Positions 33,871-45,665 are shown, counted from the first letter of the stretch. The stretch is DNA of 64,000 nt from Branchiostoma floridae (GCF_000003815.2 NC_049984.1:7425205-7489204), one strand, 5' to 3'. Notes: generated by a model not told the origin, from the sequence alone. Translations and numbers: made by a program.

Positions 33871-35720
33871 CACTATTTCCTGCCATAAGAAAGTATAAAA
33901 ACTTTGGCTTTGTTCCAGATTCGCTTCTCCGAAAGGGCTATTCCAAGAAAATGATGGGGAACGGTCAGGATTTTTAGATATTACAGTAACAGAATCTTAT
34001 CTTGCTAAGTAGGACTGTTGGTGTGATTGTTATCCCTTCACATGCATGGGGATAGATATATTTATGATATACTTAAAACAATCTCATGGGAATTTGAGAG
34101 GTCATACGATCAGAGTGGAGAATGTTACACACAGTATAATATATCACAGAAGATTACATTGATCAACAGTACAATATGTAGGTACAATGTACCTGTACAT
34201 ATTATTTCCAAAATTATCCCGCAATGTTCATAGTAAAGGTTCAACCAATGAAAAAGTACAAAAAGTAAAAGATATGATTAAAGGTACATTTTACATTCAA
34301 TACGGGCTATCACATAATGGCATATCACTACAAATAACTTATCATGGTCAATAAATTTGCAATAGCAGTGCTACATCACCTGCCAGAAATATCAGTACTT
34401 TTGTCCAATCAGTTATTGAAACAGTTGAAAATGGCTTCTGGCCAGATCCTTCTAGACACGGAGTTATGTGGGAACTATCACTTTAACAGATGCCACCCAT
34501 ATAATTACTTGAATGTATCTTTGATCATAATCCAGTTTTACATGCTGCTCGATCCCTTTTCTACTCATTGTATGCATAAAATGCAAAATCTTTCCCATGA
34601 ATTCCTGTCGTTAGATCAGAAACAAAATTTGAGTAGGTAGAAGCTCAGGAGATTATGATACAGGATACATCTTTTTTTTTTATCTCACAGTATTGTTGAT
34701 TATGAAAAGATAGTGTGCATCTGAGACGACATGATGATACACGATATCTGACAGAGATGTGGGCAGGCTTTGAAACTAGATCCACTTTCTGTTTCTTCTG
34801 CCTGAAATAAATGATGTTGTAACAGGTCAGAAGGGAGCATTCTGTAAATCGAAGTGTACGTGGAAAGATTACAGAAAGATCTAAACAGAACAGAAATGAA
34901 ATACCAGATAATCCTAGAAATGTACAATGCATATGTTAGGAAATTCTTGTAAAGATTGTATCATGGGTATTCTCCCATGGTGAAATATTGTATAGATTTA
35001 TGAATAAAAACTGAGTTGTGTGCCATATTCTCAATATGTTCCATCGCGGCAAAATGGGTAACAAAGATCTGAACGGTAATAACACCATAGGTTTTGATTT
35101 CCCCAGGATTTTGTCTCATTTTTATGTCTCATAACTATCAGTAACAATAAATATTTCAGGAGTTGTGGACCGTCATATGAGAGCAATTATTGAACATGTA
35201 CAATCAGAATACATCATGGAAAATGATCTTATTGACCCATCATCAGGAATGACCGTTGGCACTGTTGGCACTGGATATTGCAGCTCACGCACTGTGTGTT
35301 TGGTTAGGGGCAACAAAATGTTGCTTTGTGAATGCGCATGAAATTATCTGTGATGTACTAAAGTTGTTAAGATTCATATGCATCTAGAAGAGTAAACTGT
35401 AAATGCCTTATGATTGCAGGCTTTACTTTTCCAAAAGCAAGAAAATAGACAGTTTTTACTTCTCTGTTGAAAGGCAATTGGGTTTTACAGCTAAGGGCAG
35501 CACAAGCGTTTTCATGGGAGTTTTGAGTTGAAGACATTACCACAAAAACCACCTTTAACATTAAACCACCACAAAAATTTCAACATCAACAGTAGTTTCA
35601 TTTTTCTGTCACCTGAATACTTTAACATGATTCTCTCACATAGCACTAGAAATAGTCATGGTGATATGACAGAAACTTTGTAGAAGTCTTAAACACAACT
35701 ATGCCTAGTGATCAAATACA
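33871..35720. other. Anonymous AT-rich noncoding DNA
   Basis: A T run lies at about 34672-34681. No gene, element or repeat is recognised. Confidence 0.5.
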
Positions 35721-35724
35721 AGTG

Positions 35725-35966
35725 GTGTTGATCGCAGAATGGTTTTCTAAGGCTTGCAAATATGGGATCAAGAGGTCATGGGTTTGATTCCTGACTAGGC
35801 ATTACGTCCTCGGAAAAGGCACCTCACTCCACCCCATTGTAAATAGGTATAAAGGTGCACATAGCAGAACTAGAGGGATGGGCTCCGCCCTCCATTGCAG
35901 TGTCCAAGACAGTGGATCAGCCTACTGACCTAACGGCCTCAATAAAAGGCTATGCAACTATGGTGT
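35725..35966 (+). mobile_element. tRNA-derived SINE
   Basis: The B box GGTTTGATTCC (35781-35791) is identical to that of the SINE at 5.9 kb, and the body has CGTCCTCGGAAAAGGCAC and CCTCACTCCACCCCATTGTA in the same order. The A-box region is diverged. The 3' end shows AATAAAAGGCTATG. Confidence 0.7.
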
Positions 35967-37129
35967 GTGTTTTTTTTACAAAATGTTTTAAAATTTTGCA
36001 CGCTGGAAGGTAGCTGGGACAATATAGTTTCCTTCAGGCCTTATATACATGTACAATATCCTTGTACACTCATCAGATATCTCTGGTGCTCTGGGACATC
36101 CATTAGCGAATGACTCTTGTCTGTCAATATAAAACATTGCCAGTGGAAAGAAAAATTACTGTCATATGGCTTGTGGGGTGTTCCTCAGTGTCCCTTTTTA
36201 TGGCTATCATAGTGGTATGATGAAAGCTTTAAAAATCTGTGTCATCTCTACAGGGTTAATGATTAAATTAGGAAATGCCATCAATAATGTCACTGCAGGC
36301 ATCATCCAGGATAGTAAGTTTAACTTAGTAGACCACAGACTAGATCCACTGGAAATTGGGAGGCAGTGTCTGAGTAAGATAGCTGTTTGGAAGAAGATCA
36401 TATATTGCATTTTCTATAAGTAGAGTATACGAAATGTGATAAGAATTGATTTGCCCTCCTTTCTAAGTTTCCTAGTTTTGTGTGGAATTGTCTTGACAGC
36501 AATCTGCAGCTAGAGCTGCATAGATTTGACTTCTGTTTTCCGAAGATTAAAGTAGGCTAACATTTTTTTCCTTCAGTGCATCCTGGAAGGATGGTTTATG
36601 ACTATGTAAAACCTTCTATGTTATAGAAGATACTGAGGTGGGCAGAAAATTAATGGTAATTGTTTAATACGTTATGGCTATTTTAAACAATGTGATAATG
36701 GCAAAAAAGATCTGAGTGTGATGGTTTTCAACCTTTTTCAATGTACGACGTGTGTACTGCATTGCAATTTCCATGGCTGCAGATGCAAACCCAGTAGAAT
36801 AATGATGATGATGTCCTCTATTTCTTAATTCTATACTACCATTCATTAGAAACAAAAGAATCCTGGTATAAAAAAGACAACGTACACCGATTGAACAAAT
36901 ACGTGTAGTTTTCCTACATAGCGAAGATAGAAACAAATGACATTTTCTAGGCAAAGTGCATGTTTTGCAATTTATGGGGTGGTTTATCCCATTGCCCAAT
37001 CACTCCCTCAGCAGTACCATACAGGTCCATGTAGCTACACTTAACTCTAACAAGTTAGTCTCTAGGTCACCATTAGTTGTGGCACAGCTCTAGTATTTCA
37101 CCCTTAAGTAGGGTAAACCATACCGAGAT
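35967..37129. other. Anonymous AT-rich noncoding DNA
   Basis: No recognisable feature. Confidence 0.5.
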
Positions 37130-37410
37130 TCATGGAGTAAACTACCTCCACGGACGCCTAAGTGCCAATTTTCCCTTCCGATGAGGAAGAATGGAATCCG
37201 AGTTGGCTCATTAAACGCTGCACAGCTCACCCGTTCTGATTCTTTGATTTTTTTTGCCCTCCCCCGAACGGGAGGATTTTATCCACGAGGGGACAGTAGC
37301 GTATTGAGATTCATGGGCCGGTTCCTCCCGACAGAGGCATGTGTTAAGATGCAGGTGATCCGCAGGCTTTAATGGCTCCATCTATCTTCCAGTTTTGCCA
37401 CCTGAGTCTC
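37130..37410. promoter_or_regulatory. Candidate regulatory block; right end is a paired element
   Basis: The block is GC-richer than its flanks. Two GAGATTCATGG words occur within it (37128-37138 and 37307-37317). Its end (37357-37404) resembles 38503-38552: GGCTTTAATGGCTCCATCTA here against GGGCTTAATGGACTCATCCA there, each followed by TCTTCC. Function is inferred. Confidence 0.4.
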
Positions 37411-38025
37411 TTCCATTCTCCCGTCGTGGAAATCAGGAAGGGAATTCAAAGAGTTTCGCAGACCTACAGCTATTATTATGGCATCTGTATAAGCAATGAA
37501 TTGCCTAAAAAATAAGGACACAGAGGAGAGAAAATTCTAGTCTCTACCAGACTGACTACGCTTGCCAGTTGGGAGAATAATTTGCCAGGGGAGTTTTGCT
37601 ACCAGAGGAGTCAGTCAGCTGCGGAGGCAAAATATGAATCTAGGTGTGGACTGACTCCCCCAGCCAATTTCCAGATTTTTTTGCCAAATTCTACGATCCC
37701 CGCACACACGTAGGAGGGCCTGGTGGAGGCTAAAATGATTCCCTTTAGCGTCTTAAGAAGTTGTTTTTTGTCATGAGGCAGGGCAGCTAACCACTGGACT
37801 ACACAGTACACATGCCTCATGACCATGACCATAGCATGTGACAGGAACGTTGTGATAGTCATAGATCCTCATCAATGCTTTAAGTTCTTGCAGAGCTTCT
37901 CTTATGTAGTAAAATCATTCTTTATTCTGAGAGAAATTGATAAGAAGCCCAGGTCACATCAGTCATAGCTGGCCAAACCTGCAGGGGAAAGCTCAAGTCT
38001 TACAGATGCACTCAATACATCACAT
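37411..38025. other. Noncoding DNA with a SINE head fragment
   Basis: At 37775-37815 the minus strand carries TAGTCCAGTGGTTAGCTGCC, the A-box part of the SINE family seen at 24.7 kb. Nothing else is recognised. Confidence 0.5.
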
Positions 38026-38262
38026 AATCTTCCAGAATGTTGTTTCTAGGAACATTTACTACAAAAAAAGTTGGACATCAAATGTGACCACACCTTAAAT
38101 TACAAGTAAAAATGTCCAATTCCAAGTCTTGCAAACACAGGATTTTACGCAATCTTCAAAAATGTTGTTTCTAAGTACATCATCAGCTAGGACAAAAAGT
38201 TGGACATCAAATGTGACTACACCTTAGATGACAAGTAAAAATGTCCGCTTCCAAGATTTAAA
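38026..38262. repeat. Two-copy tandem duplication, 125-bp period
   Basis: Copies start at 38026 and 38151 with AATCTTC and share ATGTTGTTTCTA, AAGTTGGACATCAAATGTGA and CAAGTAAAAATGTCC. Confidence 0.9.
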
Positions 38263-38583
38263 AGTGGATTGGCGCCAACCCACTTCTCTGTGTGACAATG
38301 GATCGCACTGGCTCCATCCACCAGTCTTCCGACCACCCCCCTCCCATCCATTCCCATCCTACCTCCGCAGATGTCCATCTATCCGTCTGTCCAATCTCTA
38401 TACCCAGGAGAGCCCTGATCGATAGCGGAGACATCTCAATAGATGTGCCCCCACCCCATCCCAGACTGTGGCCCATGCATGTATGAATGTCGAGATACAG
38501 GCTGATTCCCTGGGCTTAATGGACTCATCCATCTTCCGGTGTCCGCCAGCTGCGATCTTCCCACAAACTCAGAACTACATCCT
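38263..38583. promoter_or_regulatory. GC-rich block with TTGGCGCCAA palindrome and paired element
   Basis: A perfect 10-bp palindrome TTGGCGCCAA lies at 38269-38278, a form bound by E2F-type factors. The segment 38503-38552 is the diverged partner of 37357-37404. The frames seen on both strands are typical of C-rich sequence and not protein-like. Confidence 0.35.
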
Positions 38584-38838
38584 CCTTGACCCACCCATGC
38601 TGTGCTTCTTGTAAATCTAGACTGTTGTTGTGCCTTGTCGTTGCTTGATTTCTTAGTGGACGTAAGACCTACATTTTCCTTGACTCATCCATGCTGCGTT
38701 TCTTGTAAATCTAGACTGTTGTTGTGCCTTGTTGTTGCCTAATTTCTTAGCGGACGTAAGACCCACATTTTCCTTGACCCACCCATGCTGTGTTTCTTGT
38801 AAATCTAGACTGTTGTCGTCCATGTTGTTGCTTTGTCT
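38584..38838. repeat. Three-copy tandem repeat, 94-bp unit
   Basis: Units start at 38584, 38678 and 38772 with CCTTGACCCACCCATGCTG-type sequence and share CTTGTAAATCTAGACTGTTG. The third unit is partial. Copies are close, so the expansion is fairly recent. Confidence 0.95.
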
Positions 38839-39519
38839 GGTCGGAGAAATGCTTAGTTGTACTCTTTTCACTGACCTTTGCTGACCTCCTTTACTACAAG
38901 AGATGATCAGCTTATGTCTTTTATCTTACATAATATTGATAGGAATGTTTTTCACGACAAGATATCTGGAATGTCACAGAATGGATTTCGTAAAAGCTGA
39001 AGTATGTGTGTTTACATAAGGCTGAGGTCTGACATAAAGTAGTTAATGGAAATTTGCTTGGCGGGCAAAACTTTCACCTGCTCCATCCCAAAACTCTTAA
39101 CTTTGTTATATGGAATTGATGAAAGTACTTAATTACTAAGAAGCTGCACCAACCAGAGTGGGACACTGTCAGATAAAACATTGATCTCTTTGAAGCTCAA
39201 CCTTTTAGATCCCTCAAAGTCCTGCAGAAATTGCCACATTTACATTTCTTTGAAGACCTGTGTTTTAAGAAACTGCCTTGGAAGGTATGTATGACTACTT
39301 GCTTTTATATGTTTTAACTCAGTTGTCTGGCAGGCAGCTTCAACATCAACTGCTTACATGTGACGGGTTGTGATAGCAAGTCCCTACCCCATCCCCTGTA
39401 TCCAATCATTAAAATGACCGGTGCATACATGTAAGAGGGTCAGTGTAAGTTGCTGATCACAGATAAGAGTACCCAGAAGCCGTAAGAAGATCCGGAGTGA
39501 GTGTGCGTGTGTGGTACAA
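38839..39519. other. Anonymous noncoding DNA
   Basis: No recognisable feature. Confidence 0.5.
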
Positions 39520-39720
39520 AGGGCTGGCGATCCATAAGGCCTGATGAGACCATTTATCAAGGCTTATTACCACCTGCGCTCAGGCTTCCCGCCACCGGCC
39601 TCAAGTGGAATCCAATATGAAAATTTCAGGTTTGATCGGACTTTCAATTAAGAACACACTCTGTATTCTGTTTTAAGCCCAAGTCGGGATTTAATGAAGC
39701 CAGAGGCCACCTGGGCTCTA
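39520..39720. promoter_or_regulatory. Candidate conserved noncoding element
   Basis: The stretch contains ATCCATAAGGCC, CCATTTATCAAGGCTTATTA and ACCACCTGCG, a dense mix of posterior-Hox/Cdx-like TTAT cores and an E-box within GC-rich sequence. Function is inferred. Confidence 0.35.
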
Positions 39721-39754
39721 AGTTCTTATGTCAGTGATGGAGGGCGACTGAAGT

Positions 39755-39887
39755 GAAGACCTGGCTGCTCTTACATCTTTGTACTGTAGTATGTTTTCCT
39801 GACTTCTTCAAGCAGTTTGTAGATGGAAAATTTGCAAACCCTCCTACGCTTTGTCTTCTGTACCATCTTGAGTTGTCCGTTCTGTTT
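39755..39887. repeat. Tandem duplication copy 1 (empty site), 133 bp
   Basis: This unit begins GAAGACCTGGCTGCTCTTAC and matches 39888-39921 plus 40255-40361. It lacks the transposon found in copy 2, giving a paralogous empty site (TTTGTACTGTAGTATG here). Confidence 0.9.
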
Positions 39888-40361
39888 GAAGACATGGCTG
39901 CTCTTACATCTTTGTACAATACAGGGTTGGACAAGTTTTCTAAAATTCACTTGTCCTATCGGGCAAGCACAGTGAAAATTTACTTGCCCGAACCAATTTT
40001 TCACTTGCCCCAAATTCAAATGTCCCTGTTATATGCATTTTCAGTTCCAGCAATGGAAGTCTTATTATTGCCTCTATTTTTCTATGTTGACCATTGCTTG
40101 ATATCATGACTAAAAGTAAAAAAAGTATATGTACATTTTTGTACATCTCACTCAATGGAAAAATCTTACTTGGTAGTGGGGTAGGCCATGCACTTGCCCA
40201 ATCAGCACTTTCACTTGCCCTAGACAATAGGGCTAGTGGACTTGTCCAACCCTGCAATAGTATGTTTTCCTGACTTCTTCACACAGTTTGTGGATGGAAA
40301 ATTTGCAAACCCTACTCTATCCACTTTGTCTCCTGTACCGTCTTGAGTTGTCCGTTTTGAT
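39888..40361. repeat. Tandem duplication copy 2, split by a transposon
   Basis: The second 133-bp-type unit begins GAAGACATGGCTGCTCTTAC and is interrupted at 39922-40254. Confidence 0.9.
39922..40254. mobile_element. CAGGG-type MITE (hAT-like), 333 bp, 5-bp TSD
   Basis: The ends are perfect inverse repeats, CAGGGTTGGACAAGT and ACTTGTCCAACCCTG. CAATA flanks both sides (39917-39921 and 40255-40259). Removing the element and one CAATA gives a segment equal in length to the neighbouring empty copy, so a 5-bp duplication is well supported. ACTTGCCC words recur many times near both ends. It encodes nothing. The hAT assignment follows from the CAGGG ends; 5-bp duplications occur in some hAT-related groups. 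Confidence 0.88.
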
Positions 40362-42559
40362 TTGCCATGGTTATGACTTTCTTCAAGCTTTTAAACCACT
40401 GTTCAGTAGACTGTGAACCAGACATAGTCTGCTGAACTTAATGCAACAGATAGAATTAAAGATTCAACCTGCCACCTGTGCTCAGATGTTGTTGTCTACC
40501 CACTCAATGGGTATCAGGGTACAGGCTGAAAAGAAACACAAACCTAACATTGCTGTACAGACCAGATGATGGTGTTATCTACACAATTTGCCATAATGCC
40601 ACACCTATTTGATATGTAGATTTTTACATTGAACAAAAGACTGCTGAACATCTAGCATATTGGCATGTAAACAGATGTTAAATAGAAAAATCTTTACTTC
40701 GGCACATCAGTTTCAGGAAGAAATTTTGAAAATTGTGTTCCTTCTAGCATTATGTTTTCACATTTCAATTTGATGGAGAATGTACAGAAAACATAAGAGA
40801 TGAATTGCTATTGCCTAAACTTCTCAAAACCAAGTATCTAGGAAGAGGCAACATGATAGTAGAATAGGGGGTCTGTCAAGTGATTTTTGTCGAGTTTGTA
40901 TGTTGTGTTAAGAATTTGAGCCCTTTCATTGCTACCAGGTTTTTAGTTTTGTTGAAAATCTACTTCATTCTAGTGACACACACATATGCAGAGTCAGTAG
41001 TTTGGCATGAAACATGGGACCTTGTATTGAATCTGATAGCAAGAATTAGAAAGGCAGCCGAGCCAGCTGAGCTCGACATCTTAACTTACGACTGCAGACG
41101 AGATTTGCATAACAAGACGTACATTTTGGTCTGTGGGTTCTTCTACCCGTTAGAAAAACATCTGATAAAATCTGTGATTTAATATGTCGTGCTACTTGTT
41201 TGTCTTTATCTAGTGCCTGAATATATTTTTGAAATTGTTGTGTCAGAGAAGGAACCAGTGGCACGTGTATTAATTTTACATGTTTTGTGCCAACTTTCTT
41301 TTTGTATAGTGGAAAGTGTGTTTATTCTTGTCTCATTTTTAAGACTAGCGCCAGGTGTTTCTAACATTGATGCTATTTAGGAGCATTTTCCAGAAATGTT
41401 GCTTAAACACTTGACTCTTTGCAACAAGATTAAAACAGTTCTGTTGAAGTGAAGATGACATTCTAAGTTCAGTATTTCTAAAATAAATGTAAGTGCAGGG
41501 AATACTGTCATTCTAAAATAGATATAAGTAAAAGAGTTTTCAAACTGAGTTTGTTTAACCTTTTAATAATACTGCTATGTACTGGTGTCCAATACAACTC
41601 TTTCCACCAACAACTAAGATTAAGTGCATCATGCTTGTCATATCACTTTTCATGTACAGTGGAGAACTTAAGCTACCTCCCTGCCTGCCTGCCTCCTAAC
41701 TTTGTAACCAATAGAGAATTGGGTGCCAAATGGCTATTTCAGTGTACTGGAGGCTTGTTCTACATCTGGTCATAGATACCTGCAAACATATAACAACCAA
41801 AAAGTGCCATTCCCACTACAGTGTATAAGTAAATAGACCCTTCACACATCATGAAAGCTAACCCCTGTCCTTGGTGCTGAATTCATAGTAATGCATGGCC
41901 CCTTAATGTTTTAGTATTTCCCAGTAAGTTATAGTATGTAAGAATCAAATCCTGTATAAGCAATAAAGAAACAGTGTAAGGTTGTAGAAGAGATGTCCAA
42001 GCCTGTTTTTGGTGCTACTTTTTTTAGCTTCTTTCCTACCAACAACAGTTCCTATTCCAGACACAGTGGATGTGACACTACATGGAATTTCTGTACAATT
42101 CAGCTGTTGCTTGCTGAGAGTTTTGCCAGTCAATAGTCAGTTCTAAGTCATGTTAGTACCTGTTTTAAACACAGCTTCCTCATATTCTTTCTGTTGCAGT
42201 GATAGATTTGACTGAATCGCCATCCCAAACACAGTTCCATCCCCTCTCTAGCCTTTAGAGAAATAGGCATCAGAATGCAAAGGGAGTCAAAAATTGTAAT
42301 TCTTAAATCTGCCTGCTAGGGTTGTGTGCAATTGTGTTCTACTACATGAGGGGACAGTAAGCAATCAGCACGGGTTGATTAGACCTATCTGTCTCCCACT
42401 GCAAGGGCCACCTGCACTCTCCTAAGTAATCTGTTCGGCGTGTAGAGGTACATCGAAGGTCACTTCCATTTTGTCACATAATAAACTGTCAACTGACAAA
42501 GCGATCTCAGCTAGGAGAAGAATACAATAAGAAATTCAGCCATCACTCAAAACATATCA
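40362..42559. other. Anonymous noncoding DNA
   Basis: A 30-bp relic of the retroposon end (CTGTCCTTGGTGCTGAATTC) lies at 41868-41897 and a CTGC repeat at 41682-41694. The frames here are not protein-like. Confidence 0.5.
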
Positions 42560-42900
42560 TTTTTTTTCACGGAGCGGGAATAAGGGATGCGCCCCGGGTT
42601 CCATTAAAGATGAAGGAAGATGGATCGCGAGCAAAACTCATGTAAAACGTTGATTGTGATTCCGGAGATCGTAGTCCTGTACTGCTACTTAAAGATGTGT
42701 TCAATGGCATGCCAGTGCATGAAGAAGTGCTAAGCAATCAGGTCCCCCTGATTGCTCAATCTATCTGTGTTCTAAGACCAGCTGTACCCCTCGCCACCGG
42801 CACGGCGTCCTGCAAGCTAAGTACACAATTAGGATTCCGCGGGTGATCAGACGGAATGGATGGAACTTCCGCCGGCATTGAAGCGAGAAAGTGAGGGGGA
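42560..42900. promoter_or_regulatory. GC-rich block holding a paired E-box/homeodomain element, copy A
   Basis: At 42773-42791 CTAAGACCAGCTGTACCCC is followed at 42811-42837 by a 27-bp segment containing GTACACAATTAGGATTC. The same arrangement occurs at 43975-44029 with 24 of 27 matches in the second part. CAGCTG is an E-box and AATTAGGA a homeodomain-like core. The rest of the block is CpG-rich. Regulatory function is inferred. Confidence 0.45.
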
Positions 42901-43399
42901 ATTGCCGAGAGGTGTAAAGGGAGAAGAAATGGGTGGCAGAATAAAGTTTGGCAGAAAGTCTGTAAAAAGAAAGTGCTCAAGTGCCAAATGCCAGCAGGCA
43001 GTATATTGTCCTAGGAGTCAACATTTCACTGTCTTCATTTGTGTGCACCCAAGGTTTTACAATCTTTAGTCTCCCTTGAATACTTGACACAATCATACAG
43101 ATTTAAAAGCTTTGCAATATGTAGATGTTTTCACAAATAAGAAGTTGCTCCTTCTTGGATAGAATCTTTGGGCTCCAACAGAGTAAAAATCTCAGTGACA
43201 GCCAAGCCCCCCCCGGGTTTCCAGGTATTTTGTGCCATAAGATGAAGGTCACAAAAATCTTGCTTTGCCTCGGTAATTTGCTAATCACCTTTTCAAGATG
43301 AAAGTAGCTTAAGGATTGTAGCGCCACGTCTCACGCCTCGCAATTACCTCATCCATACCTAAAGATTTCCCAGTCAGAAACACGGAATGACTTAATTTG
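42901..43399. other. Anonymous noncoding DNA
   Basis: A run of nine C lies at about 43207-43215. No recognisable gene. Confidence 0.5.
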
Positions 43400-43720
43400 T
43401 TTTCAAACTTCCCCCACCACCTGTTCTTGGGACTTGCACAGATGCGGAGCCCAAGAAATTGGCAGGACTTGGGAAGTATTGGACTGCGGAAATCAATGTC
43501 CAACTAGTCAAATAGAAATTCTAATGAACCTGAGAGTTTTGCAATTTAATTCATCCGTGCCTCTGCACCACCTGTGCCCAGGAAGAAAGTTGCGGTGCCA
43601 GCGAGAGCATGACGTATATCACGGACAATGCAGAACCCTGTCGGGGTTTAAAGCAAGAAAAAACATGCGCTCATTAGCGAAGCCATCTGTCTGTGTATGA
43701 ACTATTAAGGGAGACGGCAA
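43400..43720. promoter_or_regulatory. GC-rich block, candidate regulatory element
   Basis: The block has CACCACCTGTGCCCAGG (E-box) and CATGACGTATATCACG (CRE-like) words in a dense GC-richer context. The 88-codon forward frame at 43434-43700 shows no known domain. Confidence 0.3.
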
Positions 43721-43974
43721 TGTCTCATAATCTAGTGCATTGGTGGGATTCTTCATTATGATGATCTATTTTCAAATAGAATGTATCACTAGCTTGTTGA
43801 TGTATGAGGTATATTTTGGAAAGGACATAAGCAAAAAGGACTAAAGGGTCACAAGTAAGTCCAGTTTTGCTTTCCTTTTTGTCTAGGAAGTGTGTCTTGG
43901 CATAGAACCAAGTAATAACTTGGTAATCACAGGTTTGGTTTTTACAGGCTCTCATTAATCTACACTAAGCCCAC

Positions 43975-44029
43975 CTGTCCCCATGACATCCTTCCTCCAC
44001 AATGCAAGCAAAGTACCCAATTAGGAGTC
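43975..44029. promoter_or_regulatory. Paired E-box/homeodomain element, copy B
   Basis: CTAAGCCCACCTGTCCCC is followed by TGCAAGCAAAGTACCCAATT and AGGAGTC, matching 42773-42837 in order and orientation, with the gap shortened by about 10 bp. The E-box is CACCTG here and CAGCTG in copy A. Confidence 0.5.
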
Positions 44030-44588
44030 TTACGGAATTCCTGCTCCAATGTCTGGATCAATGTCCCAGCCAAGCAGAAATTCTTGTTAATGAACTCAAG
44101 GGGTTTACAGCTCAATCTGTCAACTTCTGCCCATTGCCATCTGTGGCCAAATAGGACTTTTGCTCTCCTTCAAAAAAAAAAAAGGCAGAGATCTGTGCTA
44201 GTCTTACTTTCTTCCTCCATGCACGATAATGTGTTTTCGTATAATATACATTTGTGACTACTGGGATATGAATTTATCAGAATTTGTTGTATTTCACATC
44301 ATCAATCACCAGCTTGGACACAACCAACTTCTATTTTTTAAGGCAACTTACAACTTAGTAAAAATGCAGACACAATTTATCATTGTCATCATTGCCCTCC
44401 GTGATATACACCTGATCCTTAAGTTTGTATGAGGGTTGTATCTCTCCTTCCTACATCTATATCCCTCATTACGGGGTAAAGCCCTCACAACAGGCATCTG
44501 CTCTCAAATGGTCAAAGGTCACTTGGCCTTTGCTGGGCCGTGCAACCGTAACTTTGATCAGGTGCTTGTAAAACTTTGACAGTGTTTG
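44030..44588. other. Anonymous noncoding DNA
   Basis: A poly(A) tract lies at about 44173-44184. No recognisable gene. Confidence 0.5.
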
Positions 44589-44962
44589 ATGAAACAACGT
44601 TAAACTTGTGAGGCCTTCCTGATGTTGCTTCTATGTAGTCTATCTCTTGTTGAAGGAGTATTTTATGTGTTGTTTAGCCAAAAAATTCAAAAGAGCAATA
44701 CTCATGTATTTGATGTTACTTTGGGACCATAAGAAATGACATTGTTCTATTGATGTTTGCACAGTTAGTGAGCCATATTAATGAAACAACTTGTCCGGCC
44801 TTCCTGTTGCTGTTTCTTTGTAGTCTATCTCTTGTTGAAGAAGTATTTTTTGTATTGTTTGCTGAATTGAAAAGAGCAATATGAATGCATTTGATGCTAC
44901 CTTGGAACCATAAGAAATGACATTGTTCTATTGATGTTTGCACAGTCAGTGAGCCATGTTAA
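44589..44962. repeat. Two-copy tandem duplication, 192-bp period
   Basis: Copies begin ATGAAACAAC at 44589 and 44781. They share GTAGTCTATCTCTTGTTGAA and a long nearly identical end, CCATAAGAAATGACATTGTT and onward to GTGAGCCAT. Confidence 0.95.
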
Positions 44963-45010
44963 GAACAAGAGAGAAGTAAAGGATAAATGATGAATGAGTC
45001 TAGCACCCGC

Positions 45011-45045
45011 AGTCTGGCGAGATAGCCAAGCTATCATGCCAGACT
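45011..45045. repeat. 35-nt perfect hairpin
   Basis: AGTCTGGC, GA, GATAGC, CAA, GCTATC, AT, GCCAGACT: an 8-bp outer and a 6-bp inner stem separated by a symmetric 2x2 internal loop, with a 3-nt loop. It sits just after the tandem duplication. It could be an RNA structure, a protein-binding palindrome or a transposon scar. Confidence 0.85.
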
Positions 45046-45439
45046 ACGATGTGTGTAAGCGATCACATCTTGATGAATGCCCAGTGCAGAAGTAATCCTG
45101 ATGACCAAGAGGTTTTACTGTTCCTCTTTTGATCACTCAATTTCTTAGAGTGCGAGCGCCACCTGTTCCCTTATTCTGTGGGGAAAAAGTCCTAACGGTG
45201 ACCAAAAGTGTCCTTAGGAAGCTCTGCCACCAAGTCTTCTGTTCTAAAGATGACATGTTCTTTTTGTCTTTATACAAGATTTTCCCCTAACTTTTATGCA
45301 ACCCATTGTGTATTTATGGGATTGTTATGCAGGGGGTAGCCTTTGCAGTATTATGTATTCCTGGCCAAATCTGCTTCATTGTTTACAAGGCAGGACAGTG
45401 ATGTATTCCATGTCCTTTTGACCTTCAGCATTAGGAGAG
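45046..45439. other. Anonymous noncoding DNA
   Basis: No recognisable feature. Confidence 0.45.
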
Positions 45440-45665
45440 GGTTAGCTTGAGAAGAAATTGCCATTCTTGTAATGTTGTCGGGGCATTAGGGGAGACGTCG
45501 GTTGATCACCTTGATCCCTGCACATAGTTCAAGGTTGATACAGGGCGTCCGGTGATCCCCGTGCCTCGCTGGGTTAATACATCAGGCTTGGCTACCCACC
45601 TGTGCCAAGCACAACTTAACAACAGTTGGCAATTCCCTTTTACTGGGAAGCGTGGGTGAGTAGAA
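45440..45665. promoter_or_regulatory. Candidate regulatory block
   Basis: The GC-richer stretch contains GGTTGATCACCTTGATCCC and an inverted repeat GCTTGGC/GCCAAGC (about 45587-45610) flanking an E-box CACCTG. The halves are NFI-like but too far apart for one full NFI site. Function is inferred. Confidence 0.3.

Noticed and set aside
45587-45610. Full NFI site
   Set aside because: The TTGGC and GCCAA halves are 11 bp apart and not the 5 bp needed for the dimer.
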